DNA from: Avibacterium avium | GTDB lineage: Bacteria; Pseudomonadota; Gammaproteobacteria; Enterobacterales; Pasteurellaceae | Length of the DNA stretch: 64,000 bases | Assembly: GCF_900454535.1 (NCBI RefSeq) | Contig: NZ_UGSP01000001.1 | Location: 989,501 to 1,053,500 of the forward strand | Direction of reading: 5' to 3' | In this document: positions 9,353 through 17,983 of the stretch, piece by piece | Layout: each line of letters starts with the position of its first letter | How positions within the stretch are numbered: the stretch's first letter is position 1 | The notes under the pieces: generated by a model | Told to the model about the DNA's origin: nothing | The model's database searches: none | What the model saw: only the letters and a program-made list of their open reading frames with translations | Position numbers and translations under genes: made by a program

Positions 9353-10801
9353 ATGCTAAATAAAGTAACCCAATCCCTACTTGCGCCGAGTCAGTTGGCA
9401 ACGCAAGATTTAATGAATGTGTTTAACCTAATGGATCACCGCAATATTGATTATGCGGATTTATATTTCCAGCTTAGCCAAGATGAAAGTTGGGTGTTAG
9501 AAGACGGTATTATCAAAGAAGGCGGCTTCCATATTGATCGTGGTGTGGGCGTGCGTGCGGTGAGTGGTGAGAAAACTGGCTTTGCTTATGCGGATCAAAT
9601 CAACTTGGCGAGTTTGCAACAATGTGCCAATGCGGTAAAAGGCATTGCCCAGCCTTCACAGCAAAGCTTTATTTTGCCACAGCGATTTATGCCTGTTTCT
9701 GCGGTGCAACGCTATGTAGCGATTAATCCATTGGAAAGCCTCAGTAAAGAAAAGAAAATTGAATTATTACATTTGGTGGATCGCACTGCGCGTTCGGCTG
9801 ATCCCCGTGTAACCAAAGTATCCGCTAGCTTAAGTGCAATTTATGAAGAAGTGTTGATTGCCGCCACTGATGGCACATTAGCCGCGGATATTCGCCCTTT
9901 AGTGCGTTTGTCTATTTCTGTTTTGGTGGAAGAAGATGGCAAGCGTGAGCGTGGTGGAGCAGGCTGCGGCGGACGCTTTGGATTAGATTGGTTCTTTGAG
10001 ATAGACAACGGCGAAATGCGCGCAGTGGCGTTTGCCAAAGAAGCGGTGCGACAAGCTTTGGTGAATCTTAATGCAATCCCAGCACCTGCTGGATTAATGC
10101 CTGTTGTGCTTGGTGCTGGCTGGCCGGGCGTGCTGTTGCACGAAGCGGTCGGACACGGCTTAGAAGGGGATTTCAATCGTAAAGAAAGTTCCTTATTTAC
10201 AGGCAAAGTGGGCGAGCTGGTAACTTCACCGCTTTGCACCATTGTTGATGACGGCACATTGCCAAATCGCCGCGGCTCGCTCACTATTGATGATGAAGGC
10301 GTGCCAAGCCAATGTAACGTATTGATTAAAGACGGTATTTTGCAAGGCTATATGCAAGATAAAATGAATGGGCGCTTGATGGGCGTTGCGCCTACGGGCA
10401 ATGGACGCCGTGAAAGTTATGCCCATCTGCCAATGCCAAGAATGACCAATACTTATATGCTTGCAGGAAAAAGCAAATTTGACGATTTGATTGCTTCCGT
10501 AGATCGTGGCATTTTTGCACCGCACTTTGGGGGCGGCCAAGTGGACATTACTTCAGGAAAATTCGTATTCTCAAGCTCTGAGGCCTATCTAATCGAAAAT
10601 GGCAAAATCACCAAACCAGTCAAAGGCGCAACCCTTATCGGTAGCGGAATTGACGTGATGCAAAATATCTCAATGGTAGCCGACAGCGTAGAAATCGACC
10701 ACGGCATCGGCGTATGTGGCAAAGAAGGCCAAAGCGTACCCGTTGGGGTCGGCCAGCCCGCATTGAAGATTGAAGAAATTACGGTGGGTGGGACGAGTTA
10801 G
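9353..10801 (+). CDS. tldD: metalloprotease TldD
   Basis: Subunit of the TldD/TldE (PmbA) zinc protease, which in E. coli processes microcin B17 and degrades the CcdA antitoxin. The 482 residues include the metal site [11 protein letters not shown] (H263 and H267) in the middle of the chain and the C-terminal [21 protein letters not shown] block. The partner gene pmbA is not in this window, as in other genomes where the two are unlinked. The link to antitoxin degradation is interesting beside a toxin-antitoxin pair, but this may be chance. Confidence 0.95.
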   Translation: MLNKVTQSLLAPSQLATQDLMNVFNLMDHRNIDYADLYFQLSQDESWVLEDGIIKEGGFHIDRGVGVRAVSGEKTGFAYADQINLASLQQCANAVKGIAQPSQQSFILPQRFMPVSAVQRYVAINPLESLSKEKKIELLHLVDRTARSADPRVTKVSASLSAIYEEVLIAATDGTLAADIRPLVRLSISVLVEEDGKRERGGAGCGGRFGLDWFFEIDNGEMRAVAFAKEAVRQALVNLNAIPAPAGLMPVVLGAGWPGVLLHEAVGHGLEGDFNRKESSLFTGKVGELVTSPLCTIVDDGTLPNRRGSLTIDDEGVPSQCNVLIKDGILQGYMQDKMNGRLMGVAPTGNGRRESYAHLPMPRMTNTYMLAGKSKFDDLIASVDRGIFAPHFGGGQVDITSGKFVFSSSEAYLIENGKITKPVKGATLIGSGIDVMQNISMVADSVEIDHGIGVCGKEGQSVPVGVGQPALKIEEITVGGTS

Positions 10802-10820
10802 TCATATTTTTCAAAGTAAT

Positions 10821-10849
10821 TAGCCTCTATTTTTAGAGGCTATTTTTTA
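10821..10849 (+). terminator. tldD terminator, possibly bidirectional
   Basis: TAGCCTCTATTTTTAGAGGCTA followed by TTTTTTA, between the convergent tldD and HTH regulator genes. Confidence 0.85.
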
Positions 10850-11197
10850 TTCTTCTTTATGCGCTTTCCATTTCACCATTCGTTCGACTAAATTGAGTAA
10901 TTCTGCGCGTTCATAGCCATCTAATCCTTTTAATAATTGTTCTAATTGTCTGGCTTGATCCATAGAACGATTGCTACTATTTGTTAATAAATCTGCAATT
11001 TCACAGTGAAATATTTCAGATAATTCTAATAAACGTAAAATATTTGGAACTGATTTCCCACGCTCCATTCGAGAAACTGCATCATTGCTAATTTCCAAAA
11101 TTTCTGCCAATTGCGCTTGAGTTAATCCTACTGCTTGGCGGTATTTTGCTATGGCTTGTCCTACATTGAGTAGTAGCTGCTTATTCTTATCCAGCAT
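10847..11197 (-). CDS. XRE-family helix-turn-helix regulator
   Basis: A 116-residue protein with a Cro/C1-type helix-turn-helix at about residues 11-65 (GQAIAKYRQAVGLTQAQLAEILEISNDAVSRMERGK), then a helical tail ending in a basic stretch. The ATG at 11197 follows GGGAGAAAATA and starts just before the domain; an in-frame ATG at 11242 would add 15 unrelated residues. It is transcribed divergently from the WYL regulator that opens the accessory cassette, so it could be its partner or a phage-like remnant. Its target is unknown. Confidence 0.8.
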   Translation of the reverse strand: MLDKNKQLLLNVGQAIAKYRQAVGLTQAQLAEILEISNDAVSRMERGKSVPNILRLLELSEIFHCEIADLLTNSSNRSMDQARQLEQLLKGLDGYERAELLNLVERMVKWKAHKEE

Positions 11198-11349
11198 TAT
11201 TTTCTCCCTTAAAAGAGAGAAATAATAGATATTGACTTCCATTCATAAATAGCACAATATACTTATACTAGATGTTAAAAGTCTAATTTGGGGGCGGAAA
11301 AATAATTTACAAAAAAATAAAAAAATTTTTAGCTCGACACAACCTGACG

Positions 11350-11377
11350 TAAGTCTTACTTAAAACTTATTTACAAT
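11350..11377 (+). promoter_or_regulatory. promoter/operator candidate of the WYL cassette
   Basis: TAAGT-CTT-ACTTA is a perfect short inverted repeat (11350-11362), followed by a -10-like TACAAT (11372-11377) about 35 bases before the WYL gene. Autorepression by the WYL protein would place an operator here. There is no clear -35 box. Confidence 0.35.
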
Positions 11378-11412
11378 AGCTTTCAATCAATAACCAAACC
11401 GATTTCTAAGTT

Positions 11413-12327
11413 ATGACAAAAAGTAGTAGAACCAATCAGTTAGCTCAACGTATCAGTGCATTGCTTGTTGATCTCAATATGGGAAAGCGTGTTGATATTA
11501 ATCAGCTAGCAGAACGTTTTGAAGTTTCTATCCGCACTTTACAGCGTGATATTAATGAGCGATTAGATTTTCTCCCTTGGGAAGAACTTGGCCCAAGATT
11601 TTACAAATTAAATCGCCAAAAGTTAGATATTTTAACGGAAGAAGACATTCAGCGCTTTGCCCTCTTTGCCAGTATTTCCAATCTTTTCCCGAGTGTTGAT
11701 AAAGCCTTTTATCAAGAAAAACTCACGCAATCAGTACAAGTAAAAGGCTTTCAATATGAAGATATTTCACATCTGAAAGCTCAATTTGATTTACTTAATC
11801 AAGCCATTCACGAAAATAAGTTTGTTTCATTCAAATATAAAAAACTCTCTACCAACCAAAGTGCTTTTTACCAAATTGCCCCTTATTTACTCACGAATAA
11901 GAATGGCATTTGGTATCTGATTGGCACGGATAGCAATCAGAATGATAAACAAAAAACTTTCTGTTTTACGCAAATTTCTCAGCTTGAAGTACTGTCAGAG
12001 AATTTTATTCCAAATCAACAATTTATTGAGCAAATTAAAAGCAGCGATTCCCTTTCTCACGGTAATGTGATTAATGAGGTAGTCATTCAGGTTTCCGCCT
12101 TTGCAGCACCATTTTTCTTACGCCGTAATTTATTGCCAAATCAAAAGCTATTACACAAGTTAGAAAACGGTGAATTGTTATTGGCTTCAGAAAATGTCAA
12201 TCCTCTAGATATTCTGCCTATTGTGCAATATTGGATTCCACATCTCTCTATTATCAGCCCACAAAACCTGCAGGGAGAATTGCAAAATAATTTGGTGCAG
12301 TATTTGAATAAGATGGAAAGTAAATAG
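11413..12327 (+). CDS. WYL-domain transcriptional regulator
   Basis: A 304-residue regulator with an N-terminal DeoR-like helix-turn-helix (about 8-60, VDINQLAERFEVSIRTLQRDI), a central WYL domain (about 125-205, with GIWYLIG) and a C-terminal WCX-like extension (215-300). WYL proteins of this build bind nucleic-acid or nucleotide ligands and often repress defence loci (for example CapW and BrxR families). It opens a run of seven same-strand genes and is 11 bases from the next, so it probably controls the cassette. The family call is firm; the defence link is inference. Confidence 0.85.
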   Translation: MTKSSRTNQLAQRISALLVDLNMGKRVDINQLAERFEVSIRTLQRDINERLDFLPWEELGPRFYKLNRQKLDILTEEDIQRFALFASISNLFPSVDKAFYQEKLTQSVQVKGFQYEDISHLKAQFDLLNQAIHENKFVSFKYKKLSTNQSAFYQIAPYLLTNKNGIWYLIGTDSNQNDKQKTFCFTQISQLEVLSENFIPNQQFIEQIKSSDSLSHGNVINEVVIQVSAFAAPFFLRRNLLPNQKLLHKLENGELLLASENVNPLDILPIVQYWIPHLSIISPQNLQGELQNNLVQYLNKMESK

Positions 12328-12338
12328 GAGTAAGGAAA

Positions 12339-12683
12339 ATGCAACTGACGTTAATTGATTCCGATGAATTAGATGTTTGGATAGTGAAATATTATCTTGC
12401 GGGTAGAAGAAGTTTTTCAATGAAAACAGAAGATGTAATAAAAGATACATTACGTCTTGAGAGGTTTATAAAAATGATGGGGTTCACCTATCGAGTTTAT
12501 ACCGAGGGTATTGATGTTGTGACAATATATGGTGTTGATAAATTAATTGATAAAGCCAAAGCTATTGGTGTACCGATACACAATATTGAAAATTATGATC
12601 CTGATTATGAAATTGGTAAAGATTTTATAAATGGTTTAGTTAATATTCGTTATAAGAAAAAGGATTCTTTTGATTACCTTTAA
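12339..12683 (+). CDS. small cassette protein A, function unknown (paralogue of the next gene)
   Basis: A 114-residue soluble protein that I do not recognise. It shares an arrangement with the following gene: VI(K/E)D...R.E.FI....GFT.RVYTE......AKAIG...HN...Y.PD.E.GK....L.N(I/V).YKK. It lacks the glycine-rich hydrophobic stretch found in its paralogue. The start is backed by TAAGGA. Spacing of 11 bases from the WYL gene suggests cotranscription. It may be a soluble partner of the membrane-type paralogue. Confidence 0.7.
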   Translation: MQLTLIDSDELDVWIVKYYLAGRRSFSMKTEDVIKDTLRLERFIKMMGFTYRVYTEGIDVVTIYGVDKLIDKAKAIGVPIHNIENYDPDYEIGKDFINGLVNIRYKKKDSFDYL

Positions 12684-12708
12684 TATATTAAATCTATAGG
12701 AGAAAATT

Positions 12709-13101
12709 ATGATAGTTGATTTCAATGATATAACCTCACTAACGAGAGAACAATTTATTGATAAATATTCTTATCGAACATTTAGCTGTTGGGAGATTTC
12801 AACTAGTTTTTTACAAAGGCTTATTGAATATAGAATGAATTTTTCTATTAACACGTCTAATGTGATTGAAGATGCGAGAATAGTTGAAGCTTTCATAGAG
12901 CGAAATGGTTTTACGTGTCGTGTTTATACTGAAAATAGGGCGGCAGGTATGGGCGCGGCTTTATTCTCTGGTGTTGGAACTGTTATTGGTGCAGCCACTG
13001 CTATAGGTATTGCTGCACATAATTTAGCAACCTACAACCCAGATTTTGAGGTTGGTAAAAACTTACTTGATAAAAAAATTAACGTAACATACAAGAAATA
13101 A
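12709..13101 (+). CDS. small cassette protein B with glycine-rich hydrophobic segment (paralogue of A)
   Basis: A 130-residue protein. Its C-terminal two thirds align by eye with the preceding gene (GFT.RVYTE, A.AIGI..HN, Y.PDFEVGK, INV.YKK). Between RVYTE and the AIG motif it carries a stretch rich in Gly and Ala (GMGAALFSGVGTVIGAATAI) that could span or insert into a membrane. A clean TAGGAGA precedes the ATG. I do not recognise the family. Duplication followed by gain or loss of a membrane segment is the simplest reading. Confidence 0.7.
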   Translation: MIVDFNDITSLTREQFIDKYSYRTFSCWEISTSFLQRLIEYRMNFSINTSNVIEDARIVEAFIERNGFTCRVYTENRAAGMGAALFSGVGTVIGAATAIGIAAHNLATYNPDFEVGKNLLDKKINVTYKK

Positions 13102-13135
13102 TTCACTACAACTCAATAAACAATAGGAGAACAAA

Positions 13136-13522
13136 ATGTTTGTACAAAATCTAACCTTAGAACAGCAAGGTGCACTTATTTATTTAGCTAAAGAAGTTGC
13201 TCAGGCTGATGGCTATGCTGATGAATTACAAGCAGGTATGGTAGAAATTCTAAAACAACAGTCTGAAACTGGCGTGGCAGAAAGAGAAATTTCTATTAAT
13301 GAGCTTGGTACATTATTCAACACAAAATTAGCAAAATATTCTTTATTATTAGAATTACTTGGTGTCGCACTTTCTAATGATGAATATCACGCGAATGAAC
13401 AAAGTCTTATTGTTCAGTATGCTTCTAGTTTAAATGTATCGCAAGATGAATTACATCTGCTCGAAAAATGGGTTGAAAAACAATTTGCATTACAAAAAGA
13501 AATTAATGCATTACTAGCTTAA
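13136..13522 (+). CDS. TerB-like all-helical protein
   Basis: A 128-residue helical, acidic protein. The pattern ALIYLAKEVAQADGYADELQ, then a second repeat-like half with LSNDEYHANEQSLIVQYASSLNVSQDEL, resembles TerB-type domains (helical bundle with an acidic A-x-A-D-G start, as in tellurite-resistance and stress proteins). The match is by eye and loose. Cassette context: 34 bases after protein B, 20 before the glycine-zipper protein, with a TAGGAGA ribosome site. It may act as an acidic adaptor on the membrane proteins that follow. Confidence 0.55.
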   Translation: MFVQNLTLEQQGALIYLAKEVAQADGYADELQAGMVEILKQQSETGVAEREISINELGTLFNTKLAKYSLLLELLGVALSNDEYHANEQSLIVQYASSLNVSQDELHLLEKWVEKQFALQKEINALLA

Positions 13523-13542
13523 TTAATAAGGAGAAAATTATT

Positions 13543-14622
13543 ATGCCATTACCATTTATTTTAGCTGGAGCAGCGGTTGCAGCTGTAGCAGCAGGAGCCA
13601 AAAAAGGCTATGACGGCTATCAAGATAGTTCAAAAGCAGATGATATTATTGATAGAGAAAAACGCCGTTATGAGAATGTCGAGGAAAACTTTAAAGAACA
13701 AGAGAAATCAATGGGGAAATCTCTTGATAAATTAGGTCAATTACAATTATCTATTGGCGAAAATTTTTCCAAATTTGATACTCTCGCGAAATCCTTACTG
13801 GAAAAGCTCTCTCAATATCAAGAAACCAAAGATTTGCAAATCAATATTCCTAAACATCAATTAGATAAAATTCAAGGTGTTGCTTTGTCTGCTACTGTCT
13901 ATTTAGGACAGATAGCTGGTTCTGCTGCGATGGGGGCTGGTGCAGCTTACGCCGTGTATGGTGGAGTGATGGCATTAGCAGCTGCTTCTACAGGCACACC
14001 GATTGCAGCTCTTTCTGGTGCTGCTGCCTATAATGCAACAATGGCAGCAATTGGAGGAGGTTCTCTTGCTGCTGGTGGATTAGGTATGGCTGGTGGTGCG
14101 GCTATTTTAAGCGGTGTCGTTGCTGCACCAATTGCATTAGTAGCTGGTTTTGCTTATGCAAATCACGCAGAGAAGAAACTTGAAAATGCAAAAGAATATA
14201 GTTATGCCGTTAATCAAGCTATTTTAAGTATGGAGTCTGCTAACCAGTATTTTGAAGACACTCAATATTATGTTAATAAAATCTATGATGAACTTAGCAG
14301 AGTATATAAAATATTTAAACGATATTTTCAAGATTTAAAAAATATGGATACTTTGGTTCGTAACGGTGCGGACGTGACAGCTATTGGTGAACCGATTATT
14401 CGAATTACTCAGAATGGTTATGCTCTAGCTTCTATCTTGACAGATGTCATTACAACACCATTATTTAAAGCGAAAAAACAAGATAATGGCGAATTAGTCA
14501 AAGATGAAAATAATACTATTGTATTTAAAACAGATAGTAAGGGAATGAAAATCATCAATAAAATAGAAATTGATGAAAGCCTTGCAAAATCCAAAGATAG
14601 CTCAACAAAATTTGAAGCATAA
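13543..14622 (+). CDS. glycine-zipper membrane protein with coiled coil, function unknown
   Basis: A 359-residue protein. It opens with a short Ala-rich hydrophobic segment (PFILAGAAVAAVAAGAKKGYDGY), continues with a charged, probably coiled-coil region (about 30-105), and then has two Gly/Ala-rich hydrophobic regions (about 118-160 and 170-203) with repeated small-residue spacing typical of glycine zippers. The last 150 residues are helical and soluble. No GTPase or nuclease motif is visible. The build could suit a membrane-inserting effector or scaffold. It is followed by a hairpin terminator that separates it from the next gene. Confidence 0.7.
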   Translation: MPLPFILAGAAVAAVAAGAKKGYDGYQDSSKADDIIDREKRRYENVEENFKEQEKSMGKSLDKLGQLQLSIGENFSKFDTLAKSLLEKLSQYQETKDLQINIPKHQLDKIQGVALSATVYLGQIAGSAAMGAGAAYAVYGGVMALAAASTGTPIAALSGAAAYNATMAAIGGGSLAAGGLGMAGGAAILSGVVAAPIALVAGFAYANHAEKKLENAKEYSYAVNQAILSMESANQYFEDTQYYVNKIYDELSRVYKIFKRYFQDLKNMDTLVRNGADVTAIGEPIIRITQNGYALASILTDVITTPLFKAKKQDNGELVKDENNTIVFKTDSKGMKIINKIEIDESLAKSKDSSTKFEA

Positions 14623-14628
14623 ATAATA

Positions 14629-14654
14629 AAAGGCGAGAAATATCTCGCCTTTTT
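14629..14654 (+). terminator. internal cassette hairpin (attenuating terminator?)
   Basis: AAAGGCGAGAAATATCTCGCCTTTT is a strong hairpin with a short T run, lying between two same-strand cassette genes. With only five Ts it may be leaky, reducing expression of the two downstream genes. Confidence 0.7.
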
Positions 14655-14666
14655 AGGAGATAACAG

Positions 14667-16325
14667 ATGACAAGCATTGCAGCAGACAAGCCAGAATTTG
14701 ATTGGGCTGGTGAATTAGAAAAAACAGTAGTAAATTCATTAGTAACAACGTTTGGATTAGATTTTTTACTTTTTGAAGATAAACAGGGAGGGGATGTTGA
14801 TACAATAAATAATGCTCGCCAAGGTGTTTATGCTACTGAAGAAGCTAAAAATGCCTATGAAAATAGAGAAGCCTATGATTCTCATGCTTATCATTCAGAT
14901 AAACGTTATATAGAAAAAGGTAGGGCGGATAAGGCATTGCAAGAACAAGGAAAATTAGATGATGCTTACCGAGCAGGGAAAAAATTAGATAATAAGAAAG
15001 GAATCCGACAATTAGATCATACGATTTCAGGTAAAGAAATTTCTAATGATGCAGGACGTGTTTTAGCAGGGTTGACTGGAGTTGATTTAGCTAACCAAGA
15101 AAGCAATTTAAATTCTACACATTGGTATGTCAATAACTTGAAAAGAGATCATAGTGTAGAAAAGTTTGTTAATGAAATTATACCCAAAAAATCTGCAGAA
15201 TTAGAAAAATTAATTCAAAAGAAAGAGCAAGAACTTGCTAAAATGCCAACCTCAACGCCACAAGAGCGTCATAAAAAAGATCTTGCCCGCAATGAGTTAG
15301 AGCAAAGTAAAGCCAAAAAGAAAGTACTTGATGATGTATTAGAAAATAAAGAAAAAATCATTGAAGCAGATCAAAAGGCACGCAAGGCATATAATCAACA
15401 AATTAATTTAAAATACTATACAAGTGCTACGTTCTTTAAATCAACTGCGGTAGCCGCAGGTAAAAAAGGATTTCAAATGGGAGCTCGCCAAGCCTTAGGT
15501 TTGATTCTCGCTGAAGTTTGGTTTGAATTAAGAGAGCGTATCCCAGAAATTTATCAAGAATTAAAACAAAATTTTACTATTGCTAAGTTTTTAGAAAAAA
15601 TTGCGGTATCGTTAGAAAATATTTTTAATCGAGTAAAAAAACGATTTAAAGATATTATTTCTGCTTTTAAAGATGGTGCTCTTTCGGGGATACTTGGCAG
15701 TATTAGTACAACGGTGATGAATATTTTCCTTGTTTCAGAAAAAATAGTTGTTAAGCTTATTCGCGAAATGTGGAATAGCCTTGTTAGTGTGATTAAATTA
15801 ATTGCATTTAATCCTGATAAATTAGATACCAAAATGTTGTTTAAAAGTGTATTAAAACTGCTTGGTGCAGGCTTGGCAACTGCCTTGGGGGCAATGTTAA
15901 ACGCACACTTAGCAAGTATGCTTGTATTCCCTATGGGCGATTTAATTAGTGCATTCTTAAGTGCTTTAGCTACGGGAGTTATGACATTAGCATTTGGATA
16001 CTTCATTGAAAATGGGCTTTCTTTGCAATTTATATGGGACATAATTAATTCATATAAACAAAAATACGAAGTAATGATCAATCATATGAAAGAAATTAAT
16101 GCGGAGCTTGATCGTTATTTACTACGATGGGCAGAGATTGAATTTAATCTTAAACCTGATGAAATTATGATTTTTGCCGACAGCTTAGAAGCCTGTAACT
16201 CTGAATTAGAACGGTCACTTGTTTTAAAACAAGAAATCGAACGACGAAATATTGATTTACCTTTTGACCTAGGTGATGTAGAAAGTGCTAGAAAATGGTT
16301 AGCTAGCTTAGCAAAAAATGCATAA
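14667..16325 (+). CDS. large cassette protein with HNH-like skeleton and membrane segment, function unknown
   Basis: A 552-residue protein that I do not recognise as a named family. Residues 116-168 hold a dense block of polar motif residues: L-D117-H118-T-I-S-G-K-E, then D128-x-G-R, N147-L-N, T151, N156-N-L-K159-x-D. A DH followed at about 29 residues by NL and then N-x-x-K is the layout of HNH nuclease cores. A coiled coil follows (about 170-235). Two long hydrophobic, Gly/Ala-rich segments lie near 395-450 (LLGAGLATALGAML; FLSALATGVMTLAFGYFI), then a helical C-terminus. The start has TAGGAGA 7 bases upstream. It could be a membrane-tethered nuclease effector; this is inference. Confidence 0.65.
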   Translation: MTSIAADKPEFDWAGELEKTVVNSLVTTFGLDFLLFEDKQGGDVDTINNARQGVYATEEAKNAYENREAYDSHAYHSDKRYIEKGRADKALQEQGKLDDAYRAGKKLDNKKGIRQLDHTISGKEISNDAGRVLAGLTGVDLANQESNLNSTHWYVNNLKRDHSVEKFVNEIIPKKSAELEKLIQKKEQELAKMPTSTPQERHKKDLARNELEQSKAKKKVLDDVLENKEKIIEADQKARKAYNQQINLKYYTSATFFKSTAVAAGKKGFQMGARQALGLILAEVWFELRERIPEIYQELKQNFTIAKFLEKIAVSLENIFNRVKKRFKDIISAFKDGALSGILGSISTTVMNIFLVSEKIVVKLIREMWNSLVSVIKLIAFNPDKLDTKMLFKSVLKLLGAGLATALGAMLNAHLASMLVFPMGDLISAFLSALATGVMTLAFGYFIENGLSLQFIWDIINSYKQKYEVMINHMKEINAELDRYLLRWAEIEFNLKPDEIMIFADSLEACNSELERSLVLKQEIERRNIDLPFDLGDVESARKWLASLAKNA

Positions 16326-16584
16326 TTTAACACAATTCCCTTGTGATGCTTGTGGCAAATGTTGTCGCCGAGTCAATTTAAGTGAGCAAACTCGCTTTTT
16401 AGATCGTGGTGATGGTGTTTGCCATCATTTTAATGAAAGAACAAATCTTTGTAGTATCTACCAAAATAGGCCTCTTGTCTGCCGAGTAAAAGATTATTAC
16501 TTAGCACATCTTTCTAATCAATATTCTTGGGAAGAATTTGTTCGTTTAAATATTGAAGTTTGTGAAATATTGAAGAAAGGATAA
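16318..16584 (+). CDS. YkgJ-family cysteine-cluster protein
   Basis: An 88-residue protein with the CxxCxxCC cluster (CDACGKCC, residues 9-16) and further cysteines in GVCHHF, NLCSIY, LVCRVKDYY. This is the signature of the YkgJ zinc/iron-chelating family. Its ATG lies inside the end of the 552-residue gene (8-nt overlap), so the two are translationally coupled and probably work together. Family biochemistry is poorly known; metal binding is expected. Confidence 0.8.
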   Translation: MHNLTQFPCDACGKCCRRVNLSEQTRFLDRGDGVCHHFNERTNLCSIYQNRPLVCRVKDYYLAHLSNQYSWEEFVRLNIEVCEILKKG

Positions 16585-16649
16585 GCTTTTCTTATTATTT
16601 ATAGCATTCTTGATTGTGAAGTGAGCTAGTACAGAATTGATAACCTGAT

Positions 16650-16698
16650 TGATTTTATATTCAAGATAATTGATTAATTATTCATTTTAAACTATGCT
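16650..16698 (+). promoter_or_regulatory. tandem ARG boxes over the argD promoter
   Basis: TGATTTTATATTCA (16650-16663) and TGATTAATTATTCA (16671-16684) both fit the ArgR half-box pattern TGAAT...ATTCA. Their centres are 21 bases apart, the spacing of a classic ARG box pair. TTGATT (-35, 16670-16675), a 17-bp spacer and TATGCT (-10, 16693-16698) form a promoter overlapped by the second box. This predicts repression by arginine-bound ArgR. Confidence 0.8.
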
Positions 16699-16721
16699 AT
16701 CCTCACTTTTGGAAAATTTAA

Positions 16722-17933
<1,212 letters not shown>

Positions 17934-17936
17934 GTA

Positions 17937-17964
17937 AAAATAGGCTCTGGGATAAGAGCCTATT
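17937..17964. terminator. argD / manA bidirectional terminator
   Basis: AAATAGGCTCTGGGATAAGAGCCTATTT lies between the convergent argD and manA genes. Confidence 0.8.
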
Positions 17965-17983
17965 TGATATTCAATAAAGGTTT

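Noticed and set aside
13136-13522. Tellurite resistance operon
   Set aside because: Only a loose TerB-like helical pattern is present; no terC, terD or terZ relatives are nearby.
15554-16081. 175-codon minus-strand frame inside the large cassette gene
   Set aside because: Long but lies wholly opposite the 552-residue gene, which has a ribosome site, operon context and coupled downstream gene.
10847-16584. Prophage
   Set aside because: Although an XRE regulator is present, there is no integrase, capsid, tail, lysis or packaging gene.
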